Below are positions 1 to 9,771 of a stretch of DNA of 64,000 bases, in pieces. The notes under the pieces were generated by a model. That model was given only the letters and a program-made list of their open reading frames with translations. It had not been told where the DNA came from and ran no database searches. The DNA comes from an uncultured Ignavibacteriales bacterium (GTDB taxonomy: Bacteria > Bacteroidota > Ignavibacteria > Ignavibacteriales > Ignavibacteriaceae), in assembly GCA_903929035.1 (NCBI GenBank), contig CAIYTF010000091.1:1-64000 (forward strand), read 5' to 3'. A program made the translations under genes and the position numbers. Position 1 is the first letter of the stretch. Each line of letters starts with the position of its first letter.

Positions 1-1886
1 CCGCCGCGCAGGAGACGCGATCCAATTGGACTGCTAACCGGTCCTTTCGGATTACTCTCCTGACTATTTTTATAATAACTTTCGTCATACCAATCACTGC
101 ACCATTCCCATACATTTCCGCTCATATCGTATATGCCTAATTCGTTCGGCTTTTTTTCCGTCCCTACAGGATGCGTTTTCTTTCCTGAATTTCCATCATA
201 CCACGCGACTTCTTCTATATTATTACTCCCGCTGTATTTATAGCCGTTACTCTCTTTTCCGCCACGCGCCGCGTATTCCCACTCCGCCTCTGTCGGCAGC
301 CTGTATTTCTTTCCCGTGCTTTTCCTTAGCCATTTGCAATATGCATCCGCGTCATTCCAGCTTATATATATCACCGGATGATTATCTTCTTCGCTACTCC
401 TTCTTTCTCCTTTTACATCACAACGGTAATCAACCCCGTTCTTTTTATCATAGCTTGTGCCTGTCCATACATAGCTCCAACCTTTTTTTTCAGCATCCGT
501 TTGGTTGTAACTCCCGCTCTCCATAAATTTCTTAAACTCGCCTAACGTTACTTCATATTTCCCTATATAAAAATCACTTAATGTAACAGAATGCGTTGGT
601 TCTGCAACTCCGGTTTCGCCCATAGTGAATGTGTCCCCTTTTACTAATACCATATTGCCGGATACATCCGCCCCCTCTGCCAGTACTATATTTTCAACCG
701 TGTATTTATCCTCGGTGATATGTATCTTTTTATTCGTGTTTACATAACCGGAGGCGGAGCAGTCAAAGTCGTAGTCCCCGACAGGTATTCCAGTCAATTG
801 TATCAATCCTTTCCACGTTTTATATTCTGTGCCGTTCTTCGACAATTTGCATACCGCTTCCGCCGGGCTCACGCTAAACCGCAGACTTCCCGTTTTTTGA
901 ACAAGCGCATACTCTTTGGTGATTTTCTTTCCCATCTCTATATTTATCATTTCGCTTTGTTCGTTATAGCCCTGTTTGCTTAGCTCTATCTGATATTTCC
1001 CCGGTGCAAGTTTTATCTCTCCCGTTGAATACGGCTTCTTGTTTATCAGTATTTCAGCATTTGCCGGTATTACTTTCAAAATCAAATAACCGGTGTTCTT
1101 TTGCAGCGTGAAACTAAATTCGTTTTGCTTTTGGTCCGATACGACTGTAATTTCTTTCTCAATCGGTAAATATCCGCTCAAAGACAGTTTCAGCCTGTAT
1201 GTTCCCGGATACTTGAAAAACGTCTCTCCTTCTTCAACATCGTCTATATAAATTTTCGCTTGTTTCGGCTCTTTCCGTATCACCACGCCCGCTAATTGAA
1301 TCGCTTCAAGCGTGATATCGAACGGCGGGTTCTTTTGCCGAACATCTATTTCACGCTCTTCCGTTATATATCCCGGCATCTCTACCCTGAGCTTATGTTT
1401 CCCCTGCGTGGTTAACTGCGCTTTGTCTGTACCCATATCCTTGCCGTCAATAAATATAGAGGCACCCGCCGGTTTGGTTATTATATTTATCGGTATTTGG
1501 TCTTGTTTCTTATCACCCGTTAATTTCAATTTCCAAGTTTGCCCTATCTCCAACTTAATCCCGAAGTCTTTTAGAATCACCTGCAGTGGCGCGTAGCCTG
1601 TCAGCAATATCTTTATCTCACGTTCCTTGTGCTGTAAAAACAGGAAATCCCGACTCGGAAGGTGATTCATTTTCACCAATCCCAAGCTCGGGCTATATAC
1701 CAAGCCATCCAAGTCCGTTTCAATTATTAGTCCCGCGGCTACATCGCCGTTCGCGTCTTTAACATCGCGGTCTATCAGCTCTCCATCCTGTTTTTCTCCT
1801 CTGCCTACTACACGAAGCTCGTTCATTTCCTGTCCGTATATTGACAGGGTCAGCAAGTACAAAATGATAATTATTTTCTTTTTCAT
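1..1886 (-). CDS. Secreted PEGA-repeat protein with C-terminal formylglycine-generating-enzyme/SUMF1-like domain (truncated by window edge)
   Basis: Not in the ORF track because it has no stop inside the window. Reverse-strand reading from the ATG at 1884-1886 gives MKKKIIIILYLLTLSIYGQ (signal peptide), several PEGA-like repeats (KPAGASIFIDGKDMG, IPANAEILINKKPYSTGEIKLAPGKYQIELSKQGY) and an FGE-type domain (MVLVKGDTFTMGE..EVTLGEFKKFM..YRLPTEAEWEYAARGG..GNVWEWCSDWY..RLLRGG). Confidence 0.9.
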   Translation of the reverse strand, partial: MKKKIIIILYLLTLSIYGQEMNELRVVGRGEKQDGELIDRDVKDANGDVAAGLIIETDLDGLVYSPSLGLVKMNHLPSRDFLFLQHKEREIKILLTGYAPLQVILKDFGIKLEIGQTWKLKLTGDKKQDQIPINIITKPAGASIFIDGKDMGTDKAQLTTQGKHKLRVEMPGYITEEREIDVRQKNPPFDITLEAIQLAGVVIRKEPKQAKIYIDDVEEGETFFKYPGTYRLKLSLSGYLPIEKEITVVSDQKQNEFSFTLQKNTGYLILKVIPANAEILINKKPYSTGEIKLAPGKYQIELSKQGYNEQSEMINIEMGKKITKEYALVQKTGSLRFSVSPAEAVCKLSKNGTEYKTWKGLIQLTGIPVGDYDFDCSASGYVNTNKKIHITEDKYTVENIVLAEGADVSGNMVLVKGDTFTMGETGVAEPTHSVTLSDFYIGKYEVTLGEFKKFMESGSYNQTDAEKKGWSYVWTGTSYDKKNGVDYRCDVKGERRSSEEDNHPVIYISWNDADAYCKWLRKSTGKKYRLPTEAEWEYAARGGKESNGYKYSGSNNIEEVAWYDGNSGKKTHPVGTEKKPNELGIYDMSGNVWEWCSDWYDESYYKNSQESNPKGPVSSPIGSRLLRG

Positions 1887-2066
1887 ATTGGTAAATTTAT
1901 GTGGATTCTTTGAAATTCCCAAACTCAAAAATCGTAATAATCGTAATAATCGGGATTAAAGGATTGGCGGGATTTGGGGAGGCGAGATAGATATCCGGAA
2001 AGAATTATTATGTTTGGGTTATTTGCCCTATCTTGTTTGCGAAAAAGTACCATATTCGCGACCCAA

Positions 2067-2224
2067 CCTATATATTAATGTCACTAACATAGTAAAAGTA
2101 ATTGCCCATTTAGCAAAACCCACCCTTAATCCCCCGACTCATCGGGGCAGGCTCTCCCTTTTCAAGGGGGGGGCGGAGGTGGGTTTGTTTTATTTTGTTA
2201 AGTTAGTGCCATTAACCTATATAT
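2067..2224. repeat. MITE-like insertion: 14-bp imperfect TIRs flanked by direct repeat cctatata(t)
   Basis: TTAATGTCACTAAC (2075-2088) and GTTAGTGCCATTAA (2202-2215) are inverted repeats with 1 mismatch; cctatatat occurs immediately outside on both sides (2067-2075 and 2216-2224). Confidence 0.6.
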
Positions 2225-2434
2225 GGGCGCGGATATAGGTATGTGTATGCCTCAATATAAAAATATCCCGATGGAGCTAATTAAATATTAGGAGAGACAA
2301 GGCAGCAGCGGCTAATCCAAAAGTCGGTTCACTGGATAAAGGCATTCTATAAATATTTTCCTGAAATATCGTTTGATTTTTCCTAAAATATACTTATTAT
2401 TATGTGAATTATATTTTTTCACTTTATTATAAAA

Positions 2435-3052
2435 TTGGAGACTCTATTGAAAATGATGTTCATATTTCTATTGGTTATGCTTTTTTGTTCCATTCCGAAA
2501 GTATCATTTGCCCAGGATTCAGGAGGCGAGTTTGTTGAAATCAAGGATGCGGGCGCGGTTTTAGAGCAAATTGCAACTGGCATAAATGAAAAAGGCGGAT
2601 TAGCCGCGGTTGGCGAAGGTATTTCGAAACGCTCCGACCTCGCTAAAGATAAAGCGCGGAATGACGGGCTAGGCAAAATGGTGGAAACACTCAATCAAAA
2701 GATTTCCAGACTGACCAAACACTTTGTCGAAGAAGTAGGCGGCGGACAGGAAACCGAGATCAACGAAACCTTTTCGCGCGTACAAAAAAATATTGCCATT
2801 AACGAGTTGAAAGGGGCTATAGCTAAAGAGTCAAAGTTATCGAAGAATAATAAGACAGGACAATATATGGCGGCAGTACTTGTGACTATTACCCCGAAAG
2901 TAATTAATCAGTCTATAGCCGATGAAGTAAAAAACTCATCTCCTAAATTATGGGAGCGGTTCCGTTCTTCGCGGGCTTTCGATGAACTGCAAAACGAAAC
3001 CGAGAAGTTTGAGCAAAGCGAACAAGCAAAAGAAATAATCCAAGGACAATAA
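2435..3052 (+). CDS. Secreted LPP20-like protein (paralogue of next gene)
   Basis: N-terminal signal-like segment; shares GGLAAxGEGxSxRxDxAKDKAxN..ETLNQKISRLTK.FxEEVGGG with the 3070-3714 ORF. Confidence 0.65.
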   Translation: METLLKMMFIFLLVMLFCSIPKVSFAQDSGGEFVEIKDAGAVLEQIATGINEKGGLAAVGEGISKRSDLAKDKARNDGLGKMVETLNQKISRLTKHFVEEVGGGQETEINETFSRVQKNIAINELKGAIAKESKLSKNNKTGQYMAAVLVTITPKVINQSIADEVKNSSPKLWERFRSSRAFDELQNETEKFEQSEQAKEIIQGQ

Positions 3053-3069
3053 AATAAGGAAAACAACAA

Positions 3070-3714
3070 ATGAAAAAGATGATTTTCAGCACGGCGTACT
3101 TAATGATAACAGTCTTCTATTTGGTCGGGTGCGGTGGTTCAAGCGATACCGGTAACCAACAGACGGAAAAGAATAAGAATGAAGTCCCTGTCAACGAATT
3201 TAAAGAAGTTACCGATGTAAATGAATCACTTCATACATTGGCAGACTCGATTGTATCTGCAGGCGGTTTAGCGGCTTTGGGTGAAGGTCAGTCTAATCGG
3301 CAGGACATTGCTAAAGACAAAGCCAAAAATATCGCTATGGGAAATATAGTGGAATCTTTAAACCAGAAAATATCGCGTCTGACCAAATCGTTTATCGAAG
3401 AAGTAGGCGGCGGTGCCAACACGGAAGTAAACGAGACTTTCAGCAAAGTCCAGAAAAACATCGCCATTAACACCCTGTCCGGTGCAGTTGTGAGGAAAAC
3501 CAAGCTGTCTAAAAATAAAGAAGGAATATTTTTGGCGGGGTCGGTGGTGGAAATAAATCCCAAAGTAATCAACACTTCGATTAATCGCGAGCTGAAGAAC
3601 TCCAATGCCAAAATGTATGAACGTTTCCGATCTTCCAAGGCATTTGATGAACTGCAGAAAGAAACAGATGCCTATGACAAAAAGGAACAAGCAAAACCGG
3701 ACTTTGAAAAGTAG
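3070..3714 (+). CDS. LPP20-like lipoprotein
   Basis: Lipobox-type signal MKKMIFSTAYLMITVFYLVGCGG; close paralogue of the upstream ORF. Confidence 0.65.
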   Translation: MKKMIFSTAYLMITVFYLVGCGGSSDTGNQQTEKNKNEVPVNEFKEVTDVNESLHTLADSIVSAGGLAALGEGQSNRQDIAKDKAKNIAMGNIVESLNQKISRLTKSFIEEVGGGANTEVNETFSKVQKNIAINTLSGAVVRKTKLSKNKEGIFLAGSVVEINPKVINTSINRELKNSNAKMYERFRSSKAFDELQKETDAYDKKEQAKPDFEK

Positions 3715-3723
3715 CCGATTTTC

Positions 3724-4485
3724 TTGAAGTTAGCGGACATTTTATTATTTATTTTTTTTATTCGCGGCGGGTTATCAGCCCAAGTTACGGATTTACCGGA
3801 TTGGTTCCTACATCCGGCTCGGTATCAGGGGCTGATAACCGGATATTCAAATAACGGCACGGGCGCGGAAATTGACGCGCGGATACGTTACACTACTTAC
3901 GCTGATTGTATAATTCGGGGGTGTTTGGAGTTTTTTTACGCGAATGAACAATTCGATAATTATAGAAACACCGACTACTACTACTACTATAATGACAGTT
4001 GCGCGGAATCGCTAAAGGACAAAATCCTTTGGAGAGACGGATTCTATACAAATCTAATTGTTATGGACAGTATATCTGCTTTTGTCGTTGATACTGCTGT
4101 ACACCCTTCGAATTTGAGACTCAAAAAGGAAGAAATTCAACAACCGAAATGGGTCGATGGTCCTAGTAACTTTTCCGATAACGGACTACTCTATGGAGTT
4201 GGTGAATTTACAGGAGAAGGTAATGATAATGACGCTTGGAAAACAGCCGAGGATCGGGCAATATTTCAGATCCTCATTAACTATGGAGCAAGATTCGGAC
4301 AAATAACATTGATTGAAGAATCTTTGAACTCTAAAGGCGAATACATAAAAATTCAGTCTATAAAACTTGCACACTCGTTAAAAGGAGCACGGATTATGGA
4401 GCGTTACCCCGATTTTACCAACAAGATATATTACGTGCTGGCATCAGTCCCTGCGAACGCGATTTCCAAATTGCAAATAAAATAA
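3724..4485 (+). CDS. Secreted LPP20-like hypothetical protein
   Basis: Signal-like N-terminus (non-ATG start); PDWFLHPARYQGLITGYSNNG and LLYGVGEF..AWKTAEDRAIFQILINYGARF resemble LPP20-type repeats; follows two LPP20-like genes with short gaps. Confidence 0.5.
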   Translation: MKLADILLFIFFIRGGLSAQVTDLPDWFLHPARYQGLITGYSNNGTGAEIDARIRYTTYADCIIRGCLEFFYANEQFDNYRNTDYYYYYNDSCAESLKDKILWRDGFYTNLIVMDSISAFVVDTAVHPSNLRLKKEEIQQPKWVDGPSNFSDNGLLYGVGEFTGEGNDNDAWKTAEDRAIFQILINYGARFGQITLIEESLNSKGEYIKIQSIKLAHSLKGARIMERYPDFTNKIYYVLASVPANAISKLQIK

Positions 4486-4549
4486 TTTTCTTCTCCCGCG
4501 AAACACCGGAGAGTTTTACAGCAGAAACTGAATGAAACCAGGGAACAGC

Positions 4550-5311
4550 TCAGTTCGCGATTGTGTTCACCGTGGTTAGTTTACCGTTAACAAGTTTAAA
4601 TAATACCCAAGTTGTGCCCGAGAGGTTTTCGGGGACTTTATATATATGCAGTAATTCGTTCTGATTTCCATATACCTTTACGCTGGCTTTGGATTTGGAC
4701 AGTTTGTCGGATGATGAATTATTACGGTTCGAGTAATCGTGTACATAAAAGGTATATTCTTTTGTAGGATCAATAACATTGGCGGTAATTGTTTCCGGAC
4801 CCCAGCCATCGGTGTCATCTCTATCAAGGCGTGCCGAGCCGTCTTCGGCGGAGTGCATATCGCGATAAGAGATATGATAACCGCCCGCTTTTACAAAGTG
4901 AGCATCAAGGTCGCGGGGCGTGTCGCTCCAGTCAACAACCACGCGAATAGAACCAACAGGAAGTACGGGCGACACGGAAAAGCGGTTATAGAACAAAGTC
5001 CGCAGATTTATCTCGATATCGAAAGTGGCACTCGCATAGTCTTCAAGGGAAAATTTTACAGGGAAAGTACCATCCGATTCCGGAGCCTCGAAAAAAACCC
5101 GCCCTTTATAATCTGTTTGAAATGTGCCGATATTAGCTATTTCAATTCGTGCCCCCTCTATCGGGCTGCCGGTCAGGGCATTGATAAAATGCAGTGTCAG
5201 CTTATCTTCTTCCATCTCGCGCAGTGCATCTTCCGCCTTGCTTTTTTGTTTATTCTCCTGGGCATAAACCAAGCTCGCGGCTATCAGCAAAAGTACAAAT
5301 ATGTATTTCAT
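4550..5311 (-). CDS. Secreted DUF2135/YfaP-like protein
   Basis: ORF 4550-5392; likely start at 5311 (MKYIFVLLLIAASLVYAQ). Contains IRVVVDWSDTPRDLDAHFV..YHISYRDMHSAEDGSARLDRDDTDGWGPETITA typical of DUF2135/YfaP. Confidence 0.65.
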   Translation of the reverse strand: MKYIFVLLLIAASLVYAQENKQKSKAEDALREMEEDKLTLHFINALTGSPIEGARIEIANIGTFQTDYKGRVFFEAPESDGTFPVKFSLEDYASATFDIEINLRTLFYNRFSVSPVLPVGSIRVVVDWSDTPRDLDAHFVKAGGYHISYRDMHSAEDGSARLDRDDTDGWGPETITANVIDPTKEYTFYVHDYSNRNNSSSDKLSKSKASVKVYGNQNELLHIYKVPENLSGTTWVLFKLVNGKLTTVNTIAN

Positions 5312-5797
5312 TATATCTTCTCTTCTTACTTTTATAGATAAAAACAAATTATTTGCCAAGACTAAAATTATGATAATTTTGAAAATAACCATAATAAAAA
5401 GGGTACGCGATAAAAAAGTTTTTTGCTAAAAATTCATAAAATGGAGGAGTTTTCCCAAAAATCCTCCCATTGATTGCTGAAAATGCAGCAGTGCAAAGCA
5501 ATAACTCATTTCCCGCTATCCAATTACGGTTTTGCAGCCCGCTTCCAAGACGCCTAAACCGTCAAATAACCCGTTATCCCGAAAAGTCCACTATTTGGGC
5601 ACCGCATCCGGTAATAATTCAACTGCAAGATTCCATATCCAGCCTGGACCCTCGCCAATATTTAAATCTCCTCAAAACGAAATTTTATGTTGTTCACTTC
5701 ATAAAAGAAACCTATATTTTGTGATTATTTTTCGTAATTCATCGGAAATATTTTTAACAGGGTAATTCCGATTCTTCCTTTAACGATAGGAGCTATT

Positions 5798-7855
5798 ATG
5801 TCAGATCAAAAACCTTTTGTACCATTTGTTTCTCCTGAGACAAATATGGCGGAGTTCACTGCCCGCGCTTTGGTAATTGGTTTAGTAATGTCAGTTGTAT
5901 TGGGTGCCGCGAATGCTTATCTGGGATTAAAAGCAGGTATGACCATTGCCGCGACATATCCCGCGGCAGTCATAGGTATGGCTATCTTGCGTATTTTCAA
6001 AGGTTCAATACTTGAAGAAAATTTTGCAAGAACAGTCGGTTCAATCGGTGAATCAATCGCGGCAGGAGCTATTTTTACAATACCTGCATTTTATATAGCC
6101 GGTATTTGGGATAAGAATAATATGATGGGAGATTATTTTATTGCATCGGCAATTATGTTCTGCGGCGGTATTCTCGGTATTATGTTTGTCGCGTTGCTTC
6201 GGCGTGTTATGGTTGAAGACAGAGACTTACCATTTCCTGAATCAGTTGCTGCATCGGAAATACATAAAGCCGGCAGAGGCGGCGGCACAGGAGCGAAATT
6301 CTTATTTCAGGCTATGGGTATTGGCGCGGTAATCCAGGCTCTTGGGCAGTTCAAATTGTTTGCCGCGAGTTGGGAATATTTTATACAATTCTCGAAATCA
6401 TTAATTAACCTGCGTAAAGCCGGTACTGCAGCTGCAGAAGGCGGCATCCTGCTAAGTTCGCCCGGTATCAGCCCTGCATATATGGGCGTTGGTTACATCA
6501 TTGGACCAAAATTAGCATCCCTAAACTTCAGCGGCGGTTTACTCGCGTGGGGTTTCCTCGTGCCGATAATCACGTATTTTCTTGCCCCGCAAATTATGCC
6601 GGAATTGTTAAAGTTAAATACTCCTGTTGGGCAGGCTGCAAAAACAGCTGCTGAGCAGGGTGACTGGATTCTTCTTTCTAATATGGTTTGGAGGTTTATT
6701 GTTCGTCCGATTGCTATCGGCGGTATGCTGGTTGGTGCCGGATTAACACTTTTCAGAATGCGTAAAAGTTTAGCAACGGGAATTGCCCGTTCTGTTTCTG
6801 ATGTAAAAAAAGCCGCTACCGGTGAAGCTGCAACAATCAGAACCGATAAAGATTTAAATTTTAAACTGATTATGGCAGGTATCGGCGGTGCATCTATTCT
6901 TACATTTTTTCTCTATCTTCATTTCGCGCAGGACGTTTTTGCCGCGTTAGTTGCTACCGTGGTTATGATTATCGCGGGATTTTTCTTCGCCGCAGTCTCC
7001 GGCTATCTTGTCGGTATCATAGGCTCAAGCAACAATCCAATCAGCGGTTTGACACTCTCCACGCTTATTATGGCTGCCTTGCTTATGGTTAGTCTTGGAA
7101 TGAAAGGCAATCAGGGTGTCGCGGCAGTTCTCGGTGTCGCGGCAGTAGTCTGTGTTTCCGCGGCAGTTGCCGGTGAGATGCTACAGGATTTGAAAGTCGG
7201 GCATATCTTAGGCGGTACTCCCTGGCGAATGCAGTTTGGTGACATTATTGGTGTTGGTATTGCCTCCGCGGTTATGTTCATTCCTCTCGTGGTTTTGCAG
7301 CAAGGCGATATTAACGCCGGGAAAATGTTAGGATATGAAGGCGGTTTCGGCAGCGCGAAATTAGCATCTCCGCAGGCGGGTTTAATGGCATTACTTTCTC
7401 AAGGAATCGTTAAAGGTGAAATGGCTTGGCCCCTTATTATTGTTGGTATGTTAATGGGTTTCGGGTTTATTTTGATGCAGGTGAAAAGCCCGATGCTTAT
7501 CGCGGTTGGTATGTATCTGCCCTTAGAAACAACATTTGCCATTTTCATCGGCGGAATGGTGAAAGCAGTTGTTGAAAGAATGAACGCTGGCAGGAAGCAT
7601 AACGATGCTCAGAAAGCGCGGGTTGAGAATACCGGTGTTCTGCTCGCGGCGGGCTTAATTGCAGGGGAAGCACTTGTAGGGCTGGTATTCGCGGCATTCG
7701 CTTTCTTTGAAGTTCATCTCTTCGAGTTCTTCGCGCAGCCGTCTATTATTGTCAGCTTAGTGGTTATCGGGTTAATCGCGGCATACTTGGTGCTTGTCCC
7801 TGTAAAGAATGCCGGTAAGGCGGATGAACCTGCTCCTCCAACCGCGGTGATGTAG
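5798..7855 (+). CDS. OPT family oligopeptide transporter
   Basis: 685 aa, many TM segments; EFTARALVIGLVMSVVLGAANAYLGLKAGMTIAATYPAAVIGMAIL typical of OPT transporters. Confidence 0.9.
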   Translation: MSDQKPFVPFVSPETNMAEFTARALVIGLVMSVVLGAANAYLGLKAGMTIAATYPAAVIGMAILRIFKGSILEENFARTVGSIGESIAAGAIFTIPAFYIAGIWDKNNMMGDYFIASAIMFCGGILGIMFVALLRRVMVEDRDLPFPESVAASEIHKAGRGGGTGAKFLFQAMGIGAVIQALGQFKLFAASWEYFIQFSKSLINLRKAGTAAAEGGILLSSPGISPAYMGVGYIIGPKLASLNFSGGLLAWGFLVPIITYFLAPQIMPELLKLNTPVGQAAKTAAEQGDWILLSNMVWRFIVRPIAIGGMLVGAGLTLFRMRKSLATGIARSVSDVKKAATGEAATIRTDKDLNFKLIMAGIGGASILTFFLYLHFAQDVFAALVATVVMIIAGFFFAAVSGYLVGIIGSSNNPISGLTLSTLIMAALLMVSLGMKGNQGVAAVLGVAAVVCVSAAVAGEMLQDLKVGHILGGTPWRMQFGDIIGVGIASAVMFIPLVVLQQGDINAGKMLGYEGGFGSAKLASPQAGLMALLSQGIVKGEMAWPLIIVGMLMGFGFILMQVKSPMLIAVGMYLPLETTFAIFIGGMVKAVVERMNAGRKHNDAQKARVENTGVLLAAGLIAGEALVGLVFAAFAFFEVHLFEFFAQPSIIVSLVVIGLIAAYLVLVPVKNAGKADEPAPPTAVM

Positions 7856-7868
7856 GTAAATAAGTAAT

Positions 7869-8237
7869 ATGAATTTTTTTCAAAGAAGAAAACGCTTGAA
7901 GGGAGTAAATTATTTGGAGTTGACTCCTTTCAGACGTTATGGTCATAAAGAAGGGACTAATTCCAACGTTGTTGTACTTACTCCGCGCTTTGAAAATTCG
8001 TTTTTTAATAATGTTTTTGGCAGGATGAACCGGCAGGAATTTGTGAATACGAAATTGGATGAATTAGGCAGTGATACTTGGCTGCAAATTAACGGCACTA
8101 CAAAAGTTAGTGATATATGTTCTGTTCTCACTGAAAAATGGGGAGATAAAATAGCTCCCTGTGAAACGAGAGTTACAAAATATTTAACACAACTGTATTT
8201 AGATAAATTTATTTCATTTAAAGAAATCGAGAATTAG
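7869..8237 (+). CDS. PqqD-like (RiPP recognition element fold) small protein
   Basis: 122 aa; LGSDTWLQINGTTKVSDICSVLTEKWGDKIAPCETRVTKYLTQLYLDKFISF matches the PqqD-type pattern; tightly spaced between OPT and pepD genes. Confidence 0.6.
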   Translation: MNFFQRRKRLKGVNYLELTPFRRYGHKEGTNSNVVVLTPRFENSFFNNVFGRMNRQEFVNTKLDELGSDTWLQINGTTKVSDICSVLTEKWGDKIAPCETRVTKYLTQLYLDKFISFKEIEN

Positions 8238-8245
8238 GAGATTTT

Positions 8246-9706
8246 ATGGCAAGTGTACTTGGTCATTTAAAGCCGGAAATAGTCTGGCATCATTTTGAAG
8301 AAATATGCAAATATCCGCGTCCTTCAAAATTTGAAGAGAAAATTGCAGCATATATCGAAAGTGTCGGCAAAAGGAATAACTTGGAAACGGTTCGTGATGC
8401 ATTCGGAAATGTCATCATCAAGAAACCTGCAACACAGGGAAAGGAAAACCTTAAAACAGTTGCGCTGCAGGGGCACATTGATATGGTTTGCGAAAAGAAC
8501 CGCGATGTTGAGCACGATTTTGATAACGACCCGATTCAGCCTTACATTGACGGCGAATGGGTAAAAGCAAAAGGTACAACTCTTGGTGCCGATAACGGTA
8601 TTGGTGTTGCTGCCGCGCTCGCGGTAATTGAAGATAAAACATTAGTTAACGGACCGCTTGAATTTTTGTTCACGCTTGATGAAGAAACAGGATTGACCGG
8701 CGCGGCTAATCTTGATACGGAAATTTTGAAGGCAAATATTCTATTGAATTTGGATTCAGAGGAACTAGGGACTTTGTTTATCGGCTGTTCAGGCGGAAAA
8801 AATACTGAAGTAAAATTTCCTTTCGCGCAAGATAGCGTGGACACAAATTCAAAGGCATTTGAACTTAAAGTTGCCGGATTAATAGGCGGTCACTCGGGGC
8901 TTGAGATTAACGCGGGTCTTGGCAATGCAGTCAAAATCCTTAACCGCCTGATGTGGCATACGCAATCACTGTTTGGTTTGAGGCTTGCAAAAATCGAAGG
9001 AGGGAACAAGCATAATGCAATTCCGCGCGAGGCATTCGCGGTTGTTGTTGTTCCGGCAGATAAAGCTAATGATTTTGCAATATATGTTGCAGAATATAAC
9101 ACGCTTATTAAATCAGAAAACTCAACAAAAGAGCCTAACCTTTATGTATCTGCAGAAGCGCGTAGTTTACCTTCTTTCGTGATTGATGCAAAGACCCAAG
9201 CCGCATTATTCAATTCACTCTATGCTGTGCCTCACGGTGTATTGAAAATGAGCGCAGACATTCCGGGCTTGGTTGAAACGTCAACTAATCTTGCCACTAT
9301 TATTTCAGATGATAAATCAGTTCAGATTGTTACAAGCCAAAGAAGTTCAGTTGCATCTGAAAATGAAGAAGCAGTGGAAATGGTTTCTTCAGTGTTTAAT
9401 TTAGCCGGTGCTGAAGTATCTTACGGAGACGGCTACCCTGGATGGAAACCTGATGTTCATTCAGAAGTGTTAGTATTATTCAAGGAAACATACAAGAAAT
9501 TGTTTGGCAGTGAACCTGAAGTTACCGCTATTCACGCGGGACTCGAGTGCGGGATTATCGGTGAAAAATATCCAAAGATGGATATGATTTCATTTGGTCC
9601 GACAATGTTTGGCGTGCATTCTCCTGACGAGCGTTTGAAAATTCCGACCGTGGAACCATTTTACAAACTCCTTACAGAAGTACTCGCTAATATTCCTTCT
9701 AAATAA
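8246..9706 (+). CDS. pepD: Aminoacyl-histidine dipeptidase (M20 family)
   Basis: 486 aa; LQGHIDMVCEKN, TTLGADNGIGVAAALAV, TLDEETGLTGA, SEELGTLFIGCSGG, IHAGLECGI are PepD signatures. Confidence 0.9.
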   Translation: MASVLGHLKPEIVWHHFEEICKYPRPSKFEEKIAAYIESVGKRNNLETVRDAFGNVIIKKPATQGKENLKTVALQGHIDMVCEKNRDVEHDFDNDPIQPYIDGEWVKAKGTTLGADNGIGVAAALAVIEDKTLVNGPLEFLFTLDEETGLTGAANLDTEILKANILLNLDSEELGTLFIGCSGGKNTEVKFPFAQDSVDTNSKAFELKVAGLIGGHSGLEINAGLGNAVKILNRLMWHTQSLFGLRLAKIEGGNKHNAIPREAFAVVVVPADKANDFAIYVAEYNTLIKSENSTKEPNLYVSAEARSLPSFVIDAKTQAALFNSLYAVPHGVLKMSADIPGLVETSTNLATIISDDKSVQIVTSQRSSVASENEEAVEMVSSVFNLAGAEVSYGDGYPGWKPDVHSEVLVLFKETYKKLFGSEPEVTAIHAGLECGIIGEKYPKMDMISFGPTMFGVHSPDERLKIPTVEPFYKLLTEVLANIPSK

Positions 9707-9712
9707 TTATTT

Positions 9713-9747
9713 GAGCGGGAGAAGGTTAAATATCTTCCGCTCTTTTT
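9713..9747 (+). terminator. Rho-independent terminator after pepD
   Basis: gagcgggaga...tcttccgctc followed by ttttt. Confidence 0.6.
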
Positions 9748-9771
9748 CATATACTATAGATTGCAGAAAGA

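Noticed and set aside
341-1596. Four plus-strand ORFs (341-526, 720-983, 1312-1596 and similar)
   Set aside because: Antisense to the clearly coding minus-strand PEGA/FGE-like gene; spurious.
2014-2238. 74-aa plus-strand ORF in the track
   Set aside because: Lies entirely across the MITE-like repeat with no coding character; spurious.
5393-5797. Small plus-strand ORFs 5470-5724 and 5532-5765
   Set aside because: Overlapping frames in an intergenic region, no recognisable domain or ribosome-binding context; insufficient support.
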